From Actinomycetes bacterium (GTDB lineage Bacteria; Actinomycetota; Acidimicrobiia; Acidimicrobiales; Palsa-688), in contig JAJYMB010000152.1 of NCBI GenBank assembly GCA_021787365.1, positions 1 to 55,340 of the forward strand: a DNA stretch of 55,340 bases, read 5' to 3'. This document shows positions 15,835 through 24,020 of this stretch, one piece after another. The first letter of the stretch is position 1, and every line of letters begins with the position of its first letter. A program made the translations under genes and the position numbers. The notes under the pieces are model-generated. The model saw nothing but the letters and a program-made list of their open reading frames with translations. It was not told where the DNA came from and did not search any database.

Positions 15835-16984
15835 CCGGCTCAGGGTCGCGCTCGTGACCGACGGCTTGTACCCGTTTTTCGCGGGAGGCAAGGAGGTGCG
15901 CCTCTGGGAGCTGGCGCGCCGTATGGTGTCCCGCGAGATCGCGCTCGAAGTGCACACCATGCGTTGGTGGTCCGATGGGCAAAGCGTGCCCGAGTGGCAC
16001 GGCATACCGCTGCGCGCGGTGTGCCGGCCCTGGGCCATGTACGCGGGACCACGGCGTTCGATCTGGCAGGCGGCAATGTTTGCCTTGGGGTCGGTGCGCC
16101 TCGCGACAGCCAGTGCGGACGTGGTCGATGCCGACCACATGCCCTACCTCCACCTCGTTCCTCTCTGGCTCGTTTCCCGGCTGAGGGGTGTCCCTCTGGT
16201 CGTCACGTGGCACGAATGGTGGGGAGGCGAGTACTGGTGCCGGTACCTGGGCCGGATGGGGCGTATTTCTGCGGCTGTCGAGAAGCTGTCGGCTCGCTGC
16301 GCCGACCACATCGTGGTGGACTCGCCCGAGACCTACCGGCGCCTCCGGGCCGAGGGCATCCCGCCGGAGCGGGTGTCGCTTCTGCCCCTCGGTGCCGACC
16401 TCGACGCTATCGCGGCCGCCCCGCCTGCGCCCGAGCCATGGGACGTGCTGTACGCGGGCCGGCTCTTGGAGCACAAGAGGGTGGACGTGCTGCTAGACGC
16501 CATCGCCGTACTGCAGGGACGAGGCCGGGACCTCCGCTGCCTCGTCGTGGGCTCCGGCCCAGAGGAGCGCCGCTTGAGGAAGAAGGCACTCGAACTCGGC
16601 CTGGTTGGCGTGTCCTTCGCCGGGTCGCTACCCCGGCAGGCCGACGTGTGGGGCCTCATGAAGTCGTCGCGCATCTTTGCCTACCCGAGCGTGCGGGAGG
16701 GTTTCGGCTTGGCTGTCCTGGAGGCGCAGGCCGCGGGCGCCACGGTGGTCACGACGGACCATCCCGACAACCACGGACGGCTCCTCGTCGAGCACGGGTC
16801 CACGGGCTACCTGTGCGGTACGGGGGTGGACGATCTCGCCGAAACCATAGCGCTGGCGCTCGAGCAGCCCGCTTGCCCTGAAGCGCTCCGAGCCCACGTG
16901 GACGGGCACTCCTGGGCACCGCGAGCCGCGCAGCTGGCGGAGATCTACCGGAGGGTGGCAAGAAGGAGGCACGGTGGTCGCTGA
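15827..16984 (+). CDS. GT4 family glycosyltransferase
   Basis: GT-B retaining glycosyltransferase of family 4, 385 residues. The N-terminal Rossmann domain starts VALVTDGLYPFFAGGKEV with the glycine-rich acceptor loop; the C-terminal donor domain shows VLYAGRLLEHKRVDVLL (R and K of the diphosphate site), VGSGPEERRL and REGFGLAVLEAQAAG, the E-x7-E motif. The start overlaps the GH26-like gene by eight bases. A typical polysaccharide-assembly transferase acting on a lipid-linked acceptor at the inner membrane face; sugar unknown. Confidence 0.88.
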   Translation: MADRLRVALVTDGLYPFFAGGKEVRLWELARRMVSREIALEVHTMRWWSDGQSVPEWHGIPLRAVCRPWAMYAGPRRSIWQAAMFALGSVRLATASADVVDADHMPYLHLVPLWLVSRLRGVPLVVTWHEWWGGEYWCRYLGRMGRISAAVEKLSARCADHIVVDSPETYRRLRAEGIPPERVSLLPLGADLDAIAAAPPAPEPWDVLYAGRLLEHKRVDVLLDAIAVLQGRGRDLRCLVVGSGPEERRLRKKALELGLVGVSFAGSLPRQADVWGLMKSSRIFAYPSVREGFGLAVLEAQAAGATVVTTDHPDNHGRLLVEHGSTGYLCGTGVDDLAETIALALEQPACPEALRAHVDGHSWAPRAAQLAEIYRRVARRRHGGR

Positions 16985-18017
16985 AGACCGAAGCCCTGAG
17001 CTCTCGGTCGTGGTCTGCACCAACCGCAGGCCCGAGTGCCTCGGCAAATCCCTCGAGGCCCTGCAAGGCCAGACCGTCCGGGACCGGCTCGAGGTCATCG
17101 TGGTGGACGACGGCGCCCCAGCCCCCCTCGGCACCCTCTGCGGACGCTTTGAGGCGAGGCTCCTCGTGCACCCGAAAAACCTCGGGCTCGCGGCGGCGCG
17201 CAACACCGGGTGGCGCGCTGCCAAGGCGCCCGTCGTGGCTTTCACCGACGACGACTGCCGCCCCGCCCCGTGCTGGGCCGAAACCCTCCTCCGCGCCTAC
17301 TTGGACCCCTCGGTCATGGCCGCGGGTGGTGAGGTCAGCCCCTGCGGGGTGAAAGGGCTGCTTGGCCGCTACTACCTGCTGAAGCCACCGATCGCGCCGT
17401 TGGAGTCGGAGCTGGCAGGGAGCCCTTCACTGGCGAAACGCTTGAAGCTGTACCTGCTCTCCAACGTACGCGACGGAGCAAGGTCCGGCCGAAGGGAAGT
17501 CTCCTCGCTCCCAGGGGCAAGCATGTCGGTACGCCGGTGCGCCTTGGAGGCTGTCGGGGGCTTCGACCCCGCTATCCGCTTCGGTGGCGAGGACGAGGAC
17601 TTTTTTTACCGCCTCCGCCGGGAACTCCCTGCGGCCAAGCTGCTCTTCGAGCCCGCGGCTCGGATGGAGCACGATTTTTCGGGTGGCACGGTCGACATGC
17701 TGCGCCGGGCCCGGTCCTATGGGCGGGGCAACGCCCGCAACTTCGTGAAGCACCCCGATTGGGGGCCGACGTTGTTCCCTGTCCCGCTCGCGTTCTTGGC
17801 CTTCGTGGCCGCCGGGTCCCGTCGGCGCTGGCTCCTCCTCGCGGCAGCCTTGCTGCCCCTGGCCGCGTCCCCCCGCTGGACGATCAGGGCGCTCCGCCAG
17901 CGGAGCCCCGGCCTGGCCCTGCTGGCGTGGCTGCAGTTGCTCGAAGAAGCCAGTTCCGACGTCGGCTTCGTGAGCGGTTATTTCCTGGCGCGGCGTCGAC
18001 TGGGAGCGGCGCAGTGA
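16974..18017 (+). CDS. GT2 family glycosyltransferase
   Basis: Family 2 glycosyltransferase of 347 residues. It begins LSVVVCTNRRPECLGKSL, continues with VIVVDDGAPAP, LAAARNTGW, the acidic FTDDDCRPAP and the late motif IRFGGEDEDFFYRLRR. The C-terminus holds hydrophobic segments (LFPVPLAFLAFVAAG, WLLLAAALLPLAAS) that would anchor it. The GTG start overlaps the GT4 gene by 11 bp and its stop overlaps the following GTG, continuing the coupled operon. The early NRR motif is of the succinoglycan or cellulose-type GT2 subgroup; donor unresolved. Confidence 0.87.
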   Translation: MVAEDRSPELSVVVCTNRRPECLGKSLEALQGQTVRDRLEVIVVDDGAPAPLGTLCGRFEARLLVHPKNLGLAAARNTGWRAAKAPVVAFTDDDCRPAPCWAETLLRAYLDPSVMAAGGEVSPCGVKGLLGRYYLLKPPIAPLESELAGSPSLAKRLKLYLLSNVRDGARSGRREVSSLPGASMSVRRCALEAVGGFDPAIRFGGEDEDFFYRLRRELPAAKLLFEPAARMEHDFSGGTVDMLRRARSYGRGNARNFVKHPDWGPTLFPVPLAFLAFVAAGSRRRWLLLAAALLPLAASPRWTIRALRQRSPGLALLAWLQLLEEASSDVGFVSGYFLARRRLGAAQ

Positions 18018-19186
18018 GCCTCACGGCGGCGGTGGACGCTCGCTGCCTCGGGAGGCCCGGCATCGGGTTTTACGCGGTTGCCCGGGCCATTGTGGACGAA
18101 CTGGCAGCCGACGGCTGGCACGTGGCCCTCGTCACCGACAAGGCCGAGGGCGCTCAGCGCCTAGGTCGCGAGTACCCGGCCGCCGAGGTGGTCTTGCTGC
18201 CAAGGACCACATGGCTTTGGTGGGAACAGGTGCAGGTGGCCCGCTGGCTCGCCCGCCGGCGGCCCGACCTCTGGGTGGCCCCGACCAACTACGGCGTCCC
18301 GCTCTTTCGGCCCGCGGAGGTGAAGAGCCTCCTCGTGGTCCACGACCTCATCCCGCTTCTCTACCCACGCACCTACCTCACGACGAGGCCACCATGGGCG
18401 GCCATGTACCTGGTTTCCCTTGGCACATCGCTCCTCAGGGCGGACCTGGTCGCCTCCATATCGGACGCGAGCGCCCATCAGGTGTACCGTTTCTGCCGCC
18501 GGCGAGCGCCGGTCTCCCACCCGCCTGTCCCCGAACGCCTCGGCGCGAGGCCGCCGTCTCCGCTACAGGGCCGGCGTTTCGTAGTGTTCAACGGCGGCTT
18601 CGACTCGCGCAAAAACGTCCCACAACTTCTCCACGCCTTTGGCTTGTTCCGTGCCAGCCCCGAGGGCGCCGGCAGCCTGCTCGTGATCATGGGCGACCGC
18701 GACGACCTCGCCCGGCCGATGCTGGCCGAGCACGGCCTCGAGGCCGCCTCAGTGGTGACCGGTTACGTGGCAGACGAGGACAAGTGGGCCTACCTGGCCA
18801 ACGCAGTCGCTGTTGCCTACCCGTCGAGCTACGAAGGTTTTGGGATCGTGGCCGCAGAGGCGTTCGCTGCCGGCGTCCCGCTCGTGTGCGGGACGGGTGG
18901 AGCGCTCGCCGAAGTCGGCGGCGAGGCAGCCATTTTTGTGGACCCAGCCAGGCCGTCGTCGATCGCGGAGGGCCTGCGCCGGGCCTGTGACCCAGCCGTG
19001 CGAGAGAAGGCTGTCGTGGCCGGCTATCGGCAACTGGAGATGCTCCGCCAGCGCTCGGGCGGCTGGGCCCGCCTGGCGCGCTCGCTCGCCGGCCCGCCAG
19101 ACGCGACAAGGGCTCGCCGGCGCCCTCGACCTAGGCGGCAGCCGAGCGCGGCGGGCCCTGGCGTAGCGGGGGTGAGCGAAGCCTGA
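18014..19186 (+). CDS. GT4 family glycosyltransferase
   Basis: Retaining GT-B enzyme of family 4, 390 residues. Visible are AVDARCLGRPGIGFYA near the start, LLVVHDLIPLLYP in the N-domain, VFNGGFDSRKNVPQLL (phosphate-binding R and K), VTGYVADEDKWAYLANA and SYEGFGIVAAEAFAAG with the E-x7-E pair. This pattern matches mannosyltransferase-like enzymes of the WbaZ/MtfB kind. GTG 18014 overlaps the previous stop (GTGA). A basic, proline-rich C-terminal tail of about 35 residues is probably disordered. Confidence 0.88.
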   Translation: MSLTAAVDARCLGRPGIGFYAVARAIVDELAADGWHVALVTDKAEGAQRLGREYPAAEVVLLPRTTWLWWEQVQVARWLARRRPDLWVAPTNYGVPLFRPAEVKSLLVVHDLIPLLYPRTYLTTRPPWAAMYLVSLGTSLLRADLVASISDASAHQVYRFCRRRAPVSHPPVPERLGARPPSPLQGRRFVVFNGGFDSRKNVPQLLHAFGLFRASPEGAGSLLVIMGDRDDLARPMLAEHGLEAASVVTGYVADEDKWAYLANAVAVAYPSSYEGFGIVAAEAFAAGVPLVCGTGGALAEVGGEAAIFVDPARPSSIAEGLRRACDPAVREKAVVAGYRQLEMLRQRSGGWARLARSLAGPPDATRARRRPRPRRQPSAAGPGVAGVSEA

Positions 19187-19833
19187 TGCGGATCGCTGTG
19201 TGGCACAACCTGCCCTCTGGCGGGGGCCAGCGAGCCCTCTACGACCATGTGAGGGGGCTCGTACAAAGCGGCCATGAGGTGGAGATCTTTTCCCCACCGA
19301 CGGCGGACAGGAAGATGCTCGACATCAACGCACTGGCGCCGTACCACGAGGTCCCGCTCAGGCCTGCTCGCCTCAGCCGGGCAGACGTACCGGCATGGTT
19401 GCGCCGGGCTGTGCCAGAGTTGCCCTTGGCCGCGAAACTGCGGGGGCAGGCCGACAAACTAGGGGTGGATTTCACCCTGCACGTCGCCCTGACACACGGC
19501 GAGATGCTCGAGGTGCTGGCCGAGGCCTCCTTGCTCACGTATGCGCCCCGGCTCGAGCCGTTCGGCTATGCGCCCTTGGAGTGCGGCGCAGCCGGGATCC
19601 CGACCGTGGCTATAGCCGAGGGCGGGGTGAGAGAAACCGTGGTAGATGGAGTCAATGGCTTGCTCGTGAGGCGGGATCCAAAAGAGATGGGCTCAGCCAT
19701 TCGCGCCCTACTGGAGGATGAGCCGTTGCGGGGTTGCCTCGGGGAGGGTGCCAAAAAGGTAGTCGCAGAGCGCTGGAGCCTTGAAGCCGCGACCCGTCGC
19801 CTGGAGACAGAACTTTTACGGGCGGTGGGGTAA
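19186..19833 (+). pseudogene. GT4 glycosyltransferase with in-frame internal deletion
   Basis: A 215-residue frame that starts and ends like a complete GT4 enzyme but lacks the middle. Residues 1-90 match an N-domain start (IAVWHNLPSGGGQRALYDHV with the glycine-rich loop), then the sequence passes within a few residues to a C-domain end (LTHGEMLEVLAEASLLTYAPRLEPFGYAPLECGAAGIPTVA, E124 and E132 being the E-x7-E pair). Normal members are 350-400 residues, so roughly 150-180 are missing, including the linker and the R/K diphosphate-binding loop. The ATG overlaps the upstream stop (TGATG). The frame is intact, so it may be expressed; catalysis is unlikely unless another protein complements it. 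Confidence 0.7.
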
Positions 19834-19839
19834 CCTGAG

Positions 19840-21486
19840 ATGCAAGCAGAGGTGAGCGGCAGGGCGGCAGTCGGGGACGCACCCGACCAGGAGGGCCCGC
19901 GCCTCAGCCAGGAGCCGGGCAGTGCGGGGAGGCACTTTGCCGGGGGAGAGGACCGCCGGTCGGTCCACCGCATCTTGTTCACGGGGGCAATGTGGAACAA
20001 CCTCAGCTCCCTCGTCCCGCTCGCCATCACCACTGTCGTCACGCCGTACCTCATTCATGGGTTCGGTGTCGCGGCGTGGGGCCTGCTCGCCTTGGTGAAC
20101 TCGATAAGGGTGTTCTTCGGGCCGTTCGGCGGGGGCCTCGGGGGCACGATGGGCCGGTACTTCGCGCTGTACGCGGGCCGCGACGACAGGGTGAAGACGA
20201 CTCAGGCGTTCATCACCATCGGAGGCTTCCTCGTCGTGCTGGGCGGCATCGCCACGGCGGTCTCTTGGTGGGCCGCTCCTCCGCTCATGGCTGTCTTCAG
20301 CGTCCATGGCAGGCTCGAGCCGGAAGGCATTTTCCTGCTGCGCACCGTTGGGGTACTTGTTGCGGCGAGCTTCGTCCACAACCTGTTCAGCGCGGTGGTA
20401 AACGCGCGGCAGCGGTACGCTTTCACAAACACGCTCACGATAGTGACTTTCGCTGCCGGCTCATTTGGGTCCGTCCTTTGTGTGATGACTGGTGCCGGGC
20501 TGAAAGGTGTGGGGATCGTGTACGTGGGCCAGCAGGTCATCGCTTCTGCGTTCACTGTGCCCAAGGCTCTCCGGTACATGAGCCGGCGCGGGCTCCGGCT
20601 CCTGCCCTGGCCAGAGGTGAAGGAGATCCTGCACTTTTCGGGGAGCATGCAGCTGATGGGTGTGATCGCCTTGGTCAACAACGAGGTCGGGAGCCTGCTC
20701 GTGGGAGGCGTGTTCCATCTCCGGGCGCTCGCTTTCTACAATGCCGGCTCCACGGTGTCGTCGGGCGTGCGCAACATGGCCTACAACTTGCTGGTCCCTT
20801 TCGGCACCCACTTGACCCACACCTTCGCGAGGGACGGGCACGAGGGGACGGCCGAGGCCTTCGAGCGGCTCCAGCGCGCTTGGGTGGTAGTCACGACAGG
20901 TATAAGTGCCGTCGGGATAGGTGCTTCCTACTTCGCCGTGGTGGAGTGGCTGGGGCCCGGGTTCCGCGTCGGGGGTATGGTGGCAGCCGTCGCCCTCGGG
21001 GGGGACTTGGTGAACCTCTGGACAGGGGTGTTGACCCAGTACCTTGCGGCCGTCGGGCGCCCGGACGTCGAAGCTCGCTACGCCACCCTGGCTATGGTGG
21101 TGAACGTCGCCGGTACGGCTTCGCTCCTGGAGTTGGGGCCGGTCGGCGTGGCCGGCGGCGGGGCAGTCGCCGCGATAGTGGCAAGCCTCTTCCTGCTTCG
21201 AGTGGCAAGGAGGCGCTACGACGCCCGAGTGGCAAGCTTCCTGAGGGACGTGCCGGTGCTGCCGGCATTCGTCGGCTTCGCGGTGACGCTGGTGCTCGAA
21301 GTCGTGGCCCGCCCCTACGCCCCGAGCGGCGCGCTCGGGCTGCTTTTCTCTGGCCTGCCCGCACTGTGTGGCATCGTGGCCTACTGGTTTGCCGTGCTCG
21401 GCCGGCGCTCGGGGGCGTTCGTGCGGGCGCTCGCCCACCCACCTTTGCAGTTGGCCAGGCTCGCGGATCTCGCCTTCTTCGCATGA
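19840..21486 (+). CDS. Wzx-like polysaccharide flippase (MOP superfamily)
   Basis: Oligosaccharide-lipid flippase of the MOP/PST type, 548 residues. About 45 charged N-terminal residues precede some 12-14 hydrophobic segments, beginning GAMWNNLSSLVPLAITTVV and ending in LLFSGLPALCGIVAYWFAVL. The pattern of paired helices with sparse charges (for example VVNARQRYAFTNTLTIVT, a usual MOP landmark) supports the call. It would move undecaprenyl-linked repeat units assembled by the surrounding glycosyltransferases to the outer face of the membrane. It begins seven bases after the deleted GT4 gene. The long hydrophilic N-terminus is unusual; a later start is possible but no better codon stands out. 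Confidence 0.8.
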   Translation: MQAEVSGRAAVGDAPDQEGPRLSQEPGSAGRHFAGGEDRRSVHRILFTGAMWNNLSSLVPLAITTVVTPYLIHGFGVAAWGLLALVNSIRVFFGPFGGGLGGTMGRYFALYAGRDDRVKTTQAFITIGGFLVVLGGIATAVSWWAAPPLMAVFSVHGRLEPEGIFLLRTVGVLVAASFVHNLFSAVVNARQRYAFTNTLTIVTFAAGSFGSVLCVMTGAGLKGVGIVYVGQQVIASAFTVPKALRYMSRRGLRLLPWPEVKEILHFSGSMQLMGVIALVNNEVGSLLVGGVFHLRALAFYNAGSTVSSGVRNMAYNLLVPFGTHLTHTFARDGHEGTAEAFERLQRAWVVVTTGISAVGIGASYFAVVEWLGPGFRVGGMVAAVALGGDLVNLWTGVLTQYLAAVGRPDVEARYATLAMVVNVAGTASLLELGPVGVAGGGAVAAIVASLFLLRVARRRYDARVASFLRDVPVLPAFVGFAVTLVLEVVARPYAPSGALGLLFSGLPALCGIVAYWFAVLGRRSGAFVRALAHPPLQLARLADLAFFA

Positions 21487-21514
21487 GGGGACTCATGAGG
21501 GAACTGATGTAGCC

Positions 21515-22504
21515 GTGGAGGCGGTCGATGTCGTCGTGCTCGCCTATCGGCCCGAGTTGTCGCTCGAGCGCTGTGTCGGATCCGCCCTCGAGGCGGGCGC
21601 CGGCCGGGTAGTGGTGGCGGTCAACAACGTGACCGAAGCGGTGGCCCCGTCTCTCGACCCGCTCGTCGCCAAGTGGGGCGGCCAGCCGGTCGAGTTGTTG
21701 CCGCTCGGCCGCAACTGGGGTTACGCCGAGGGCCTCAACCGGGCGCTCGAGAAGGTGCTCAGGGCGCCTGGCGCGCCGCTCGTGCTCCTGCTGAATGACG
21801 ACGCCTGGCTCGCGCCCGGAGCGCTCCACGAGATGGTCCAACTCATGACCAGGACCGGCCCGCGCGTGGCCGGCGTCGTACCGAAGGTGCTCTTGGGTGA
21901 CTCTGACAGGATCGACTCTGTCGGCGCAAGCATCTTGGCCGACGGGTGGGTAGCCAACCGGGGCCATGGGGAGAGTGACGAGGGCCAGTACGACCGGGTC
22001 GAGGATGTTGGGGGCGCTTGTTTCGCTGCGGTGCTGCTGCGGCGGGAGGCTCTCTTGGACGTAGGGCCTTTGTGGTCGCCGCTTTTCATGTACGCCGAGG
22101 ACGCGGACTGGTGCCTGCGGGCGCGCCTCGCCGGCTGGCGTTTCGTGACTTGCCCTACGGCCGTGGTCCGCCACCAGCACTCGCTGTCCACTGCCACTTT
22201 GCCGCCTGCTTGGAAAGTCGGCCAGATCCGGCGCAACTCGATGCTCGTAGTGGTACGCGGGTTCCCGCCCAGGCACGCGCTCGGGCTCTCGCTCGTGCAC
22301 TTGTGGCAAGACATTCGCGGCTGGCCGACGCAGCCGGGGCCGGTGGTGCGGGTGGCCCCTTCTTTCCTCCGGCTCTTGCCGGCTGCCTTGGCAGGACGTC
22401 GGCGGATCCGGGGTTTGGTACGGAAATCGCCGGTGGACAGCCTGCTTTTCGACGGCCGGGAGGTCGCTCAGCGCAGGCGGCCGCCAGTCTCAGCGGTGGA
22501 TTGA
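21515..22504 (+). CDS. GT2 family glycosyltransferase, rhamnosyltransferase-like
   Basis: Family 2 glycosyltransferase of 329 residues. Key sequence: VVVLAYRPELSLERC, NWGYAEGLNRAL (the NxGxAxGxN motif of rhamnosyltransferase-like GT2s), LLLNDDAWLAPG as the DXD region, and PLFMYAEDADWCLRARLAG near the end of the domain. GTG 21515 is the first start after a cluster of short overlapping stops following the flippase; the ribosome site is weak (GAGGGA about 13 bases away). No membrane helices. A close relative in this window is the minus-strand gene at 30456-31439. Confidence 0.82.
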   Translation: MEAVDVVVLAYRPELSLERCVGSALEAGAGRVVVAVNNVTEAVAPSLDPLVAKWGGQPVELLPLGRNWGYAEGLNRALEKVLRAPGAPLVLLLNDDAWLAPGALHEMVQLMTRTGPRVAGVVPKVLLGDSDRIDSVGASILADGWVANRGHGESDEGQYDRVEDVGGACFAAVLLRREALLDVGPLWSPLFMYAEDADWCLRARLAGWRFVTCPTAVVRHQHSLSTATLPPAWKVGQIRRNSMLVVVRGFPPRHALGLSLVHLWQDIRGWPTQPGPVVRVAPSFLRLLPAALAGRRRIRGLVRKSPVDSLLFDGREVAQRRRPPVSAVD

Positions 22505-22790
22505 CCGCCGAGAGTGCGAATTTGTGTTCAGACTGCGAGGGCTCTGTGGTCGTTGGAGGGGCGCGCGCGGTGGTGGCACGCTGAGTGGGTACACTCTCGA
22601 TATAACGGTGGAGAAAAGTTGTTCTGGCGGGAGCCCTGCACCCTTCGTCGGCGAGAGGCTTGTGAGCGAGGCCGTTGGCGGCAGCGGTCCTGGTGGGTCG
22701 GCTGATCGGGCCGGAGGCCGATCACGCGTTTCCGGGCCAGGTTTGCCGCCGCCGCCGCACGTGTTGGGGCGGATTGTCCATCGCGGCGTT

Positions 22791-23480
22791 ATGGCGGTGC
22801 GGCCGCTGCGCTGGGCTGCGGTGAAGGCGAGCCAGAAGTTCGCCGAGGCGCAGGAGAACTCGCTCCTCCGCGCGCTCGCCACCCCGCTTTACGGCGCCCT
22901 TCGCGGGGAGGTGACCGAGAGGGAAGTGGTGGACATGTCCGGCGCGCTCGAAGATGCCGGTATCCGCTTCTGGCTCGCGGGAGGGTGGGGGGTCGACGCG
23001 CTCGTGGGCCACCAGACACGCCGGCACGACGACGTAGACATCGTGGTGGACGACTTCGCGAACCACGCCGGTGCCGCACGGGCGGTGTTCGAGTCGCTTG
23101 GTTTCGAGGTGAGACATGAGATGCACTTCGCACTCTGGATGCCGGACCGCTGGCAGATGGCCGACAACCAACTGCGGGTGGTCGACTTGTTGAGCATCGA
23201 TTGGGAAAAGTTGGCCGCCGCGCTCGGGGTGGCGGAAGGGGTGGCAAGCGAAGCAGATGACAAGCCACGTAACGGTGACGACCTGAGCTGTAGAGCCTTC
23301 TCACAAGGCCGGGTGGGGGGCCAGGACGTCCCCTGCTTGTCGGTAGAGGCCCAGCTTCTCTACCATTCGGGGTTCGAGCCGAGCGGGGCGCAGCGCCACG
23401 ACATTGCCCTTCTGCAACGGCTGCTTGGGTCGGGGGAACGGGCTGGGCCAGGGGCTTTAGAAGTCAACGGCGCCGCCTGA
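22791..23480 (+). CDS. Nucleotidyltransferase-fold protein (aminoglycoside adenylyltransferase-like)
   Basis: A 229-residue protein with the ANT(2'')/LinB-like nucleotidyltransferase core: FWLAGGWGVDALVGHQTRRHDDVDIVV (residues 60-86), with D81 and D83 as the metal-binding acidic pair, followed by a short C-domain ending near LLYHSGFEPSGAQRHDIALL. In glycan loci such proteins may modify a sugar or lipid carrier, but aminoglycoside-type activity is equally possible. The start is uncertain: the frame is open back to 22524 and includes GTG codons at 22662 and 22761, none with a clear ribosome site. Its last 24 bases overlap the convergent phosphoesterase gene. The 22505-22790 stretch shows nothing else. 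Confidence 0.65.
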   Translation: MAVRPLRWAAVKASQKFAEAQENSLLRALATPLYGALRGEVTEREVVDMSGALEDAGIRFWLAGGWGVDALVGHQTRRHDDVDIVVDDFANHAGAARAVFESLGFEVRHEMHFALWMPDRWQMADNQLRVVDLLSIDWEKLAAALGVAEGVASEADDKPRNGDDLSCRAFSQGRVGGQDVPCLSVEAQLLYHSGFEPSGAQRHDIALLQRLLGSGERAGPGALEVNGAA

Positions 23481-24020
23481 CGAGCCCCCTCCGAGCGAGA
23501 AGGACTCCAAGGCTCGCCAGGGCTTTCGGCCCGAATGGCGGACCATGAGAAGCACCTCCGTGGCAACAGCGTGGACGGGAAGGCGCGAAGCCACCTTGAG
23601 TGCCGCCCGCCGTAGGGCTGCAGACGGGCCGCTCGTGCCCAAGGTGAGGTGCGGCACGACACGGTCCGTGCCGTACGCGCCCCCGTACGGCAGGTAACCA
23701 GGGAATTTTTCGACCACCTTCCAGGTCAGGTCTTCGAAGGGGCCAGAGGGCTCGGGTACCAGGTAAACCACGCGCTCACCGAACCACGCCACCTGGGTCA
23801 GGCTGAAACGGAAGGGCGCTACGCCAGCGAAGAGATCGCGTAGCGTGTGGATGACCTCGTCGCTGAGCGGCGGCAACACAAAGGGGTACAGGACAGTGAC
23901 ATGGGGGGGCATTCGCCCGCGAGCACTCGGGTCGAACCTCCATCTCACCCAGCGTGCCACGCTCTGCGCCGGCGGGACTGTCACTAGCAATGCGCTTTGA
24001 ACGGGGGCGCGGTCTTTCAC
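23457..24020 (-). CDS. 2H phosphoesterase superfamily protein (2'-5' RNA ligase-like)
   Basis: A 187-residue protein with the two HxT motifs that define the 2H phosphoesterase fold: H40-V-T42 in PPHVTVLYPF and H124-L-T126 in VPHLTLGTSG. Members include LigT/ThpR and cyclic phosphodiesterases that open 2',3'-cyclic nucleotides. The GTG at 24020 overlaps the stop of the upstream glycosyltransferase fusion (GTGA), so the two are translated together, an unexpected partnership. A cyclic sugar-nucleotide phosphate or RNA end could be the substrate; no evidence decides. The 3' end overlaps the convergent nucleotidyltransferase gene. Confidence 0.8.
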   Translation of the reverse strand: MKDRAPVQSALLVTVPPAQSVARWVRWRFDPSARGRMPPHVTVLYPFVLPPLSDEVIHTLRDLFAGVAPFRFSLTQVAWFGERVVYLVPEPSGPFEDLTWKVVEKFPGYLPYGGAYGTDRVVPHLTLGTSGPSAALRRAALKVASRLPVHAVATEVLLMVRHSGRKPWRALESFSLGGGSSGGAVDF

